10,775 nt of DNA, from positions 1 through 10,775 of the forward strand of contig JAAYJB010000286.1 in the NCBI GenBank assembly GCA_012523155.1. The letters are read 5' to 3'. Shown one piece after another: positions 1-6,226 of this stretch. Within the stretch, counting starts at the first letter, position 1. Each line of letters begins with the position of its first letter. The notes below the pieces were generated by a model. That model did not search any database, had not been told where the DNA came from, and worked only from the letters and a program-made list of their open reading frames with translations. Position numbers and translations under genes: made by a program. The stretch comes from Synergistaceae bacterium (GTDB lineage Bacteria; Synergistota; Synergistia; Synergistales; Aminobacteriaceae).

Positions 1-39
1 ACGGTTCACTGAATTTCATGAGAGGGGGAATCGCAAGCT

Positions 40-1434
40 ATGCAGGAAGTAATGAGAATCAACGGCGTGATCAACGGAATCGTTTGGGGTCCCTGGATGT
101 TGACTCTGCTTGTAGGGACAGGTGTGTATCTCACTTTGATACTTGGACTGCCGCAACTTCGCTATTTTTTCCTTATGTTCAAGGAGGTTTTCGGTAACCT
201 CGGAAAGAAAAAGGAAGGAGAAGGAACAATTTCATCCTTCGCCGCTCTCTCCACTGCCCTTGCCTCAACGATAGGGACAGGCAACATCGCCGGAGTCGCA
301 ACCGCCCTTCACCTCGGCGGTCCGGGCGCGCTCTTCTGGATGCTCATCTCCGCTGTCTTCGGCATGACCACAAAGATGGCGGAAGTTACCCTGGCAGTCA
401 AGTTCCGTGAAAAGGACGCACAGGGCAACTGGCGCGGCGGTACCATGTACATACTGGAAAAGGGAGCAGGACAGAAGTGGCTTGCATGGCTCTTCGCCTT
501 CTTCGGGTTCTTTGCCTCTTTCGGAATCGGATGCGCGATCCAGGCCAACTCCACAGCTGAAGGCTTCAACCTCGGATTCGGGATCCCCAACCTGTACACG
601 GGAATCGTGGTCGCAGTGCTCACAGCCCTCGTGATCATCGGCGGACTGAAGCGGATCTCCGATGTCACCACCTACCTTGTGCCTTTCATGGCCATTTTCT
701 ATATCATCGGCGGGATCATCGTCGTCGCCACCCATTCCGAGGCCATAGGCCCTGCTTTCAGCAGCGCGGTGAAATATGCAGTCAGTGATCCCATGGCAAT
801 GCCTGGCGCTATTGCGGGCTGGGCGGTGAAAGTCGCCATTACAAAGGGGATCGCCCGGGGCGTCTTCTCCAACGAAGCCGGTCTTGGCTCGGCACCCATG
901 GTCCATGCCACTGCAGTCGTCGATCATCCTGTTCGCCAGGGTATGTACGGTCTCTTTGAAGTGTTCACCGACACCATCGTGATCTGCACCCTCACGGCCC
1001 TTGCGATCATGACGAGCGGCGTCCTCACAGGGCAGCCCGATCTCACGGGAGCCCAGCTTTCCCTTTCCGCCTTTGAGACAGCACTCGGCGGTACAGGCAC
1101 CATGATCCTCTCAGTGGGGCTCGGACTCTTCGCCTTCTCCACAATACTGGGCTGGTACTGGTACAGCGAGACCTGCGGGACCTATATTTTCGGAACATGG
1201 ATCATTCCAGTCCTGAAGGTAGTCTGGGTCGCAGTTATCGTTCTTGGCGCGGCCGGCGGCGTGTTCCTCGGCGACAAGGCTAATTTCCTGAGCAACCTCT
1301 GGGATATGTCCGACACGCTGAACGGTCTTATGGCCGCCCCCAACCTTGTGGCGCTTCTCCTGCTGTCCGGCGAACTGAGGAAGCTCGTGAAGGACTTCGA
1401 CGAAAAGAGAAAGAACGGGACACTCAAGATATAA
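40..1434 (+). CDS. AGCS-family sodium:alanine (amino acid) symporter
   Basis: Inner-membrane carrier that imports alanine (possibly also glycine or other small neutral amino acids) together with sodium. The 464-residue length is typical of the AGCS family, and the protein is hydrophobic throughout with about ten or eleven membrane segments. Family motifs are visible: GTGNIAG at residues 79-85, GGPGALFWM at 93-101, SNEAGLGSAP at 277-286, FEVFTDTIVICT at 306-317 and GWYWYSE at 371-377. A charged, Lys-rich tail (about 446-464) is likely cytoplasmic. The ATG at 40 has a purine-rich ribosome site AGAGGGGG at 21-28. The promoter lies outside the window or is not visible in the 39 bp upstream. A terminator-like hairpin follows 29 bp after the stop, and alanine racemase comes next, which supports alanine as substrate. 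Archaeal AGCS members are known to carry both L- and D-alanine, so D-alanine uptake is possible here, but that is inference. Confidence 0.93.
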   Translation: MQEVMRINGVINGIVWGPWMLTLLVGTGVYLTLILGLPQLRYFFLMFKEVFGNLGKKKEGEGTISSFAALSTALASTIGTGNIAGVATALHLGGPGALFWMLISAVFGMTTKMAEVTLAVKFREKDAQGNWRGGTMYILEKGAGQKWLAWLFAFFGFFASFGIGCAIQANSTAEGFNLGFGIPNLYTGIVVAVLTALVIIGGLKRISDVTTYLVPFMAIFYIIGGIIVVATHSEAIGPAFSSAVKYAVSDPMAMPGAIAGWAVKVAITKGIARGVFSNEAGLGSAPMVHATAVVDHPVRQGMYGLFEVFTDTIVICTLTALAIMTSGVLTGQPDLTGAQLSLSAFETALGGTGTMILSVGLGLFAFSTILGWYWYSETCGTYIFGTWIIPVLKVVWVAVIVLGAAGGVFLGDKANFLSNLWDMSDTLNGLMAAPNLVALLLLSGELRKLVKDFDEKRKNGTLKI

Positions 1435-1463
1435 CATTTCTCTTGCACTTTTTGCTGCGGAAG

Positions 1464-1497
1464 AAAAGGGGGCGGTCTTCCGCCTCCTTTTTTCTTT
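1464..1497 (+). terminator. Intrinsic terminator or attenuator between symporter and alr
   Basis: An A-rich, G-rich left arm at 1464-1475 pairs through a TCTT loop (1476-1479) with the right arm from 1480. The 8-bp G/C core has one G-T wobble and is extended by A-T pairs, and it runs into a T-rich tail to about 1497. The tail ends only 7 bp before the alr ribosome site, so there is no room for a promoter between hairpin and alr. It therefore either ends the symporter transcript with partial read-through, or lies inside the alr leader. Confidence 0.8.
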
Positions 1498-1518
1498 CAG
1501 AAAAGGAAGGAGATCCTC

Positions 1519-2631
1519 ATGCACCGAGCAACACGTATGGAAGTGAACATAGCGAACCTGAAAGCGAATTTTCAGGCCATCCGCAGCCATGTAGGCCAGG
1601 GACCCGAAATTTTCGCAGTTGTCAAGGCGGACGCGTACGGACACGGAGCGCTGAAAGTCTGCCGTGCATTCGCAGAGGCGGGATGCCGCCGATATGCAGT
1701 CGCTATCCCCGACGAGGCCCTGGAGCTTCGGGAGGGAGGAGTGACAGATCCCATCCTGGTCCTCGGCCCTACGCCCGAGCGTTCGGTGCCCCTATATGTG
1801 AGGACCGGCATAACAGCAACCATAACTGATCTTTCATTTGCAAAAGTCCTGAGCGCCGAGGCCGTGCGCCAGGGAAAAAAAGCTGCTGTGCATGTTAAGG
1901 TGGACACTGGAATGGGGCGGATCGGGTTTCTGCCGAAGGAGATCCCCGGGGTCCTTGATGAACTGCTCTCCCTTCCCGGTCTTTTTATCGAAGGAATGTT
2001 CACACACTTCGCCACAGCGGACGAAACGCGCCTTGCCTATACTGACAGGCAGTTCAGTGGACTGATGGAGGCCCTTCAGGCCGCCGAGGCCATGGGGATC
2101 CGGATCCCCCTCCGTCATGCCTGCAACAGCGCCGGCACGCTTGCCTGTCCCGAAAAATATCTTGACGGCGTCCGTCCGGGAATTATCCTTTACGGAATGT
2201 ATCCTTCCGGAGAATGTGTCAGGTCCATTCCACTCCTCCCCACCTTCGAGGTAAAGACGGAGGTCGCGCTGGTGCGGGAACTACCTGGCGGGAGCGGGAT
2301 CGGATACGGACTCAGGTATATGACAAGGGACACTGAAAAGATGGCGGTGCTGCCCGTAGGGTACGCGGACGGCTATTCACGGGCTCTCTCCATGAAGGTG
2401 GACGTGCTCATCGGCGGGAAGAGAGTTCCCCATGCGGGAAACATCTGCATGGACCAGTGCATGGTGAATGTCACCGGAATGGATGTAAAAAAGGGAGACG
2501 AGGTCGTCCTCGTGGGACGCCAGGGAAATGAAACCCTCACTCCCGAGGAGATCGCTGCAGTAAGGGGAACAATAAACTACGAAGTCCCCATCATGTTCCT
2601 GAAGCGGGTCCCGAGGGTATACCTGGAATAA
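1519..2631 (+). CDS. alr: Alanine racemase
   Basis: PLP-dependent cytoplasmic enzyme that interconverts L- and D-alanine and so supplies D-alanine for peptidoglycan. At 370 residues it is full length for the family. Visible features: the PLP-lysine motif AVVKADAYGHG with Lys36 as Schiff-base residue; VDTGMGRIGF at 128-137 with Arg134; the catalytic tyrosine Tyr263 in IGYGLRY; GYADGYSR at 281-288; and NICMDQCM at 308-315. The N-terminal TIM barrel (about 1-235) and C-terminal beta domain (about 236-370) are both intact. The ATG at 1519 follows GGAAGGAG (1505-1512) by 6 nt, which favours it over Met7. No good promoter is visible. A TATAAC box at 1430-1435 overlapping the symporter stop lacks a matching -35, so transcription may depend on read-through of the hairpin just upstream or on a promoter inside the symporter gene. 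Confidence 0.96.
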   Translation: MHRATRMEVNIANLKANFQAIRSHVGQGPEIFAVVKADAYGHGALKVCRAFAEAGCRRYAVAIPDEALELREGGVTDPILVLGPTPERSVPLYVRTGITATITDLSFAKVLSAEAVRQGKKAAVHVKVDTGMGRIGFLPKEIPGVLDELLSLPGLFIEGMFTHFATADETRLAYTDRQFSGLMEALQAAEAMGIRIPLRHACNSAGTLACPEKYLDGVRPGIILYGMYPSGECVRSIPLLPTFEVKTEVALVRELPGGSGIGYGLRYMTRDTEKMAVLPVGYADGYSRALSMKVDVLIGGKRVPHAGNICMDQCMVNVTGMDVKKGDEVVLVGRQGNETLTPEEIAAVRGTINYEVPIMFLKRVPRVYLE

Positions 2632-2633
2632 AG

Positions 2634-2663
2634 AAAGGGCGGCTCCCGGGGGCCGCCCTTTTT
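2634..2663 (+). terminator. Intrinsic terminator after alr
   Basis: A perfect 10-bp stem, AAAGGGCGGC (2634-2643) with GCCGCCCTTT (2652-2661), encloses an 8-nt loop and ends in a T run (2659-2663). It begins 2 nt after the alr stop and closes that transcript. The -35 element of the next promoter starts at 2665, so the two signals are directly abutted. Confidence 0.88.
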
Positions 2664-2664
2664 C

Positions 2665-2693
2665 CTGACTTTTTCCCTCTTCTTGGGTATAAT
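2665..2693 (+). promoter_or_regulatory. Sigma70-type promoter of the transketolase operon
   Basis: A perfect TATAAT at 2688-2693 lies 17 bp downstream of CTGACT (2665-2670), which matches TTGACA at four of six positions. Transcription would begin near 2700 and give a leader of roughly 28 nt that contains the AAGGAGG ribosome site at 2711-2717. The position fixes the transketolase start at 2728, because the upstream in-frame TTG at 2683 lies inside the promoter and would not be transcribed. Confidence 0.78.
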
Positions 2694-2727
2694 CTGTCCT
2701 GTCACAATTCAAGGAGGCGATATCGCT

Positions 2728-4674
2728 ATGAGCCTGAATCTCCCCGTACTGAAGAATTTTCCCGTGGAGTCCCTTGACGGACCTGCGGTCCATGCCCTTG
2801 AAGAGGCGGCCGGGAGGTGCCGCGGAAACGCCGTTACCATGGTGACCCTCGCCGACAGCGGACATCCTGCCGGATCCCTTTCCAGCATGGAGATGTATCT
2901 CGCCGTGTATACGGCAGCGAACCTTACTCCGGAGAACTGTTCCGAAATCGACCGGGACTACGTGGTCATAAGCCATGGCCATACCTCTCCCGGAGCCTAC
3001 GCAGTTCTTGCCGAACTCGGATTCTTTGATCCCATGGACGCAATAGCCCATTTCCGGCAGTGCGGCTCTCCGTTCCAGGGGCATGTTGAACGGGACGTCC
3101 CCGGGATCGACTGGGGCAGCGGAAACCTCGGGCAGGGCCTTTCCGCCGCTGTAGGATTTGCCCTCGCACAGAAGTCCAGGAAGAACGGCGGGCGGACCTA
3201 CGTGCTCATGGGGGACGGAGGGCAGACCAAGGGACAGATCGCCGAGGCCAGGAGAATGGCCGCAAAGGAGAAATTGGCGAATATCACCGTCCTTGTGGAC
3301 TGGAACAGGATCCAGATCTCCGGGACCGTTGATTCTGTCATGCCGGCGGATCTTCCCGCCCTCTGGAAAGCGGACGGCTGGGAAGTCCTCCAGTGCAACG
3401 GCCATTCTATCTCCGAGTTGTACACGGCTCTTAAAAAGAGCGCTGAAAACAATGTCCCGACGGTTATTCTCTGCACGACCGTCATGGGCAAAGGGGTCTC
3501 ATTTATGGAGAATTCTTCCGAGTACCATGGGAAAGCCCCTCGGGAGGATCTGTACGTGCTGGCCATGAAGGAACTCGGACAGGATCCTTCTCTCCTTGGA
3601 GAGGCCCGGAAGAGAAGGGACTCCGAACCAATTCCGGCAGGACGGCACGTCGCCCCGTCCTCGGGAAACCTTGTCCCGGGAGACCCCGTCACGTACGGGC
3701 TCGACAAGAAGACCGACAACAGATCCGCATTTGGTGCGGCACTCGCTGACGTGGGAAAGAAAAACTACGGAAGGGAAGGCGGAACGCCTCTCCTCGTTTT
3801 TGACTGCGACCTCGCCGGTTCCGTAAAGACGGGGGATTTTGCGAAGAACTGCCCTGACTGGTTCATCCAGGCAGGAATCCAGGAGCATTCCACTGCTACT
3901 GCGGCAGGAGCGGCCTCCACGGCTGGGGTCGTCTCACTGTGGGCTGATTTCGGAGTTTTCGGCCTCTCGGAGACCTACAACCAGCAGCGGCTCAACGACA
4001 TAAACTCTGCGAGCATCAAGACAGTGCTCACTCACGTGGGGCTGGACGTGGGAGAGGACGGAAAAACGCACCAGGCCATCGATTATGTGGGGCTTCTCAG
4101 GAACTGTTTCGGATGGAGGCTGGTGGTGCCTGCCGATCCCAACCAGACGGACAGGGCTGTCCGGTGGGCACTGGGGGAACCGGGCTGTATCTGCCTCGCC
4201 ATGGGGAGAAGCAAGCTCGGTGTTGTTATGAACGAGGAAGGAGAGCCGCTTTTTGCCGGTTCTTACACGTTCCGCTACGGGAGAGCCGACCTCCTTCGCG
4301 AAGGAAAGGACGGGACAGTCTTCGCACTCGGGGCCATGGCTGAAAGGGCCCTGAAGGCCAGGCAGATCCTTCTCGATGAAAAGGGAGTCGAGATAGCTGT
4401 CTACTCGGTCTCAAGCCCCCTTTCCCCGGATGACGATGCCCTCAGGGCCGCCGCCCGAACGGGAAGGATACTCACCTGCGAAGATCACTCAGTGAACAGC
4501 GGAATGGGGTCCATACTCGCGGCCCGCATGACGGAACTCGGCCTCTCGTGTGCCTTCAGGTCAGTGGGAGTTCACCGGTACGGCGAATCCGGAGCCTCAC
4601 CTGACGTGATCGCCGCCATGGGACTCGACGAACGGTCTCTGGCGAAGGCATTCGGGGAACTGCTGGAGAAGTAG
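2728..4674 (+). CDS. tkt: Transketolase (single-chain)
   Basis: Thiamine-diphosphate enzyme that moves two-carbon ketol units between sugar phosphates in the non-oxidative pentose phosphate pathway, in the cytoplasm. The 648 residues carry both catalytic halves. In the N-terminal half: DSGHP (43-47), SHGHTSP (82-88), GSGNLGQGLS (130-139), the ThDP/metal motif GDGGQTKG...DWN (162-193, Gly-Asp-Gly and Asn193), and YHGKAP with His267. In the C-terminal half: QAGIQEHS with the cofactor-activating Glu386, and HVGLDVGEDGKTHQ (437-450). That last loop lacks the Asp of the HDSI motif of classical one-piece transketolases and looks more like split transketolases or DXS, so the donor substrate is less certain. 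DXS itself is unlikely on overall pattern. ATG at 2728 follows AAGGAGG (2711-2717). First gene of a four-gene operon; queH starts 9 bp after the stop in the same frame. Confidence 0.88.
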   Translation: MSLNLPVLKNFPVESLDGPAVHALEEAAGRCRGNAVTMVTLADSGHPAGSLSSMEMYLAVYTAANLTPENCSEIDRDYVVISHGHTSPGAYAVLAELGFFDPMDAIAHFRQCGSPFQGHVERDVPGIDWGSGNLGQGLSAAVGFALAQKSRKNGGRTYVLMGDGGQTKGQIAEARRMAAKEKLANITVLVDWNRIQISGTVDSVMPADLPALWKADGWEVLQCNGHSISELYTALKKSAENNVPTVILCTTVMGKGVSFMENSSEYHGKAPREDLYVLAMKELGQDPSLLGEARKRRDSEPIPAGRHVAPSSGNLVPGDPVTYGLDKKTDNRSAFGAALADVGKKNYGREGGTPLLVFDCDLAGSVKTGDFAKNCPDWFIQAGIQEHSTATAAGAASTAGVVSLWADFGVFGLSETYNQQRLNDINSASIKTVLTHVGLDVGEDGKTHQAIDYVGLLRNCFGWRLVVPADPNQTDRAVRWALGEPGCICLAMGRSKLGVVMNEEGEPLFAGSYTFRYGRADLLREGKDGTVFALGAMAERALKARQILLDEKGVEIAVYSVSSPLSPDDDALRAAARTGRILTCEDHSVNSGMGSILAARMTELGLSCAFRSVGVHRYGESGASPDVIAAMGLDERSLAKAFGELLEK

Positions 4675-4680
4675 GAGGGG
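4674..4680 (+). promoter_or_regulatory. Ribosome site of queH overlapping the tkt stop codon
   Basis: GGAGGGG shares its first base with the TAG stop of transketolase. It lies 3 nt from the TTG at 4684, or 5 nt if the core GGAGG is counted. It supports translational coupling and the TTG start of the next gene. Confidence 0.7.
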
Positions 4681-4683
4681 CCG

Positions 4684-5277
4684 TTGTACCGGAAAAAGCT
4701 CCTTCTTCACTGCTGCTGTGCGCCGGACAGCACCGTCCCCCTTGAGGATCTCCCCGTCGAGGGATATAACGTGACGCTTTACTGGTACGGGGCAAACATT
4801 CATCCGGCGGAAGAAGAAACCAGGCGCCGCAGGGATCTTCTCTCCCTGGCCAGTCGCAGTAACAGCCGGGTGATCGTCGAGGATACCTTTTCCCCTCCAT
4901 GGATGGAAGCGTCACTTCCCTTCGCTGAAGAACCGGAGGGGGGCAGGCGGTGTGCCATCTGCTTCCGACTTCAGCTCGAAGGAGCGGCCAGGGCGGCGGT
5001 GAGGCTTGGTATCGGAACCATATGCACCACGCTGACCATCAGTCCCCACAAGGACGAGAAACTCATAAATTCCATCGGGGCTGCCGCAGCGGAAAACCAT
5101 GGTCTCGCGTGGCTTCCGAGAGTTTTCAGGAAAAAAAACGGTTTTATCCGCTCCGTCGCGCTGTCGAAGGAGTTCGGCCTGTACAGGCAGTCCTACTGCG
5201 GCTGTATTTTCAGCATTCGAAGAGGTGAAGATCATGAACCAGTATCCGGAGGGGAAACTTCCCCCGGGCCAGCTTGA
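4684..5277 (+). CDS. queH: Epoxyqueuosine reductase QueH (DUF208 family)
   Basis: Catalyses the last step of queuosine synthesis, reducing epoxyqueuosine to queuosine at position 34 of tRNAs with GUN anticodons. It is the non-cobalamin Fe-S counterpart of QueG. Family signature residues are all visible in 197 residues: LLLHCCCAPD (6-15), the ANIHP region (37-41), RCAICFRLQL with Cys90 and Cys93, TTLTISPHK (115-123), and LYRQSYCGC (166-174) with Cys172 and Cys174. These cysteines fit the family's metal-binding set. Cys10 makes a run of three cysteines where I recall the family usually having two. TTG at 4684 is the only usable start, since any later one would remove the N-terminal cysteines. 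The last 17 residues or so lie beyond the conserved core and are encoded in the overlap with the next gene, where the reading frame runs past that gene's ribosome site and start codon. Confidence 0.9.
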   Translation: MYRKKLLLHCCCAPDSTVPLEDLPVEGYNVTLYWYGANIHPAEEETRRRRDLLSLASRSNSRVIVEDTFSPPWMEASLPFAEEPEGGRRCAICFRLQLEGAARAAVRLGIGTICTTLTISPHKDEKLINSIGAAAAENHGLAWLPRVFRKKNGFIRSVALSKEFGLYRQSYCGCIFSIRRGEDHEPVSGGETSPGPA

Positions 5278-6226
5278 AGGCAGTATCTTCAGATATTGCG
5301 GAGCCCTGCGGCCTGAGGTGCTCATAGGTCCCGGAATAGGGGAGGACGCAGCCCTTATCCGGTGGCCGGATGGCCAGTACGTGGCTGTGGCATCGGACCC
5401 TATCGTAGGCGCCTCGGAGGGCGCGGGAAAATTTCTTGTCCACATCAACGCGAATGATATCGCCTGCAAGGGAGGCGACCCCTCCTTTTTCATCGTGACG
5501 CTTCTTGTCCCGTCAAAGGACGGCGTCCCGATGGTAGAATCCCTCATGAAGGAGATCCACGAAGCCTGCCTTTCGATCGGGGCTGCCGTTGTAGGCGGAC
5601 ACACGGAACTCACCGCCAGGTACGACCGGCCCGTCCTGGTCGGGACCATGATGGGGCCCACAAGGTATGTCCACCGCGCCACGGATATCCGTCCGGGGGA
5701 CAGGCTGATCCTCACGAAACATGTGGGGCTCGAGGGAATGGCCATCCTTGCCTCCGATCGTCCGGACCTCCTGGGTGAGGCCCTGGGAAAGGATGGCGTG
5801 GATGAGGCCAGGCAGTGGCTTAACTCCATTTCCGTCCTGCAGGAGGCAAAAACACTCAGGGATATCGCCCGTTTTCTTCACGACCCCACGGAAGGGGGAG
5901 TGGGGGGAGGAATATCTGAAATCATGCGCCTCAGCGGCCTCGGTGTGGAACTGGAGTACGGGAAGATCCCCCTGTCGCCTCTCACGGTGCGGGCCCAAAA
6001 GCACCTTGGTTTCGATCCGCTCCATCTCATTTCCTCGGGGGTGCTGCTGGCGGTGGTTGCTCCCGAGCATGAGGAAGAAGCGCTCTCCAGGCTTGCCCGA
6101 AAAGGGATCCGTGCGGCTTCAGTCGGCCGGATGACTGACGGAAAAGGAAACTGCCCCGAAGACGTAAAGGAAGAGCTCTGGGGACTTCTTGCCCGCTCCG
6201 GAGGAGGAAGCCGGAATGACATTTGA
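5234..6226 (+). CDS. AIR synthase-related / HypE-like protein, function unknown
   Basis: A 330-residue member of the PurM/HypE/SelD/ThiL fold, whose members bind ATP and activate a substrate by phosphorylation. Visible: LIGPGIGEDAA (30-40), ASDPIVGASEGAG (53-65), INANDIACKGGDP (71-83), VVGGHTE (119-125), an AIR-synthase C-terminal domain from about residue 152, and HDPTEGGVGGG (216-226). The closest named relative is HypE, the hydrogenase maturation factor. However, HypE ends in a catalytic cysteine and this protein ends in SRNDI with no terminal cysteine. No other hyp or hydrogenase gene is in view. I therefore do not call it HypE, and its substrate is unknown. The ATG at 5234 follows AGGTGA (5223-5228) by 5 nt and begins at the expected N-terminus. 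A longer open frame back to 5099 lies within queH and is rejected. The gene overlaps queH by 44 nt and the next gene by 11 nt, so coupled translation is likely. Confidence 0.82.
   Translation: MNQYPEGKLPPGQLEGSIFRYCGALRPEVLIGPGIGEDAALIRWPDGQYVAVASDPIVGASEGAGKFLVHINANDIACKGGDPSFFIVTLLVPSKDGVPMVESLMKEIHEACLSIGAAVVGGHTELTARYDRPVLVGTMMGPTRYVHRATDIRPGDRLILTKHVGLEGMAILASDRPDLLGEALGKDGVDEARQWLNSISVLQEAKTLRDIARFLHDPTEGGVGGGISEIMRLSGLGVELEYGKIPLSPLTVRAQKHLGFDPLHLISSGVLLAVVAPEHEEEALSRLARKGIRAASVGRMTDGKGNCPEDVKEELWGLLARSGGGSRNDI

Noticed and set aside
265..927. Minus-strand open frame of 220 codons inside the symporter gene
   Set aside because: Antisense to a well-conserved membrane protein; composition is rich in Gly, Asp, His and Cys as expected from a reversed frame, with no ribosome site or family motif.
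2377..3405. Minus-strand open frame of 342 codons across alr and tkt
   Set aside because: It spans two confirmed genes, a terminator and a promoter on the other strand. The length is explained by GC-rich codon bias in the sense genes.
5099..5233. N-terminal extension of the AIR-synthase-like protein back to 5099
   Set aside because: It lies within the conserved part of QueH in another frame and has no ribosome site; ATG 5234 has one and begins at the family N-terminus.
5234..6226. Naming this gene hypE
   Set aside because: The C-terminal cysteine needed by HypE is absent and there is no hydrogenase-maturation context in the window.
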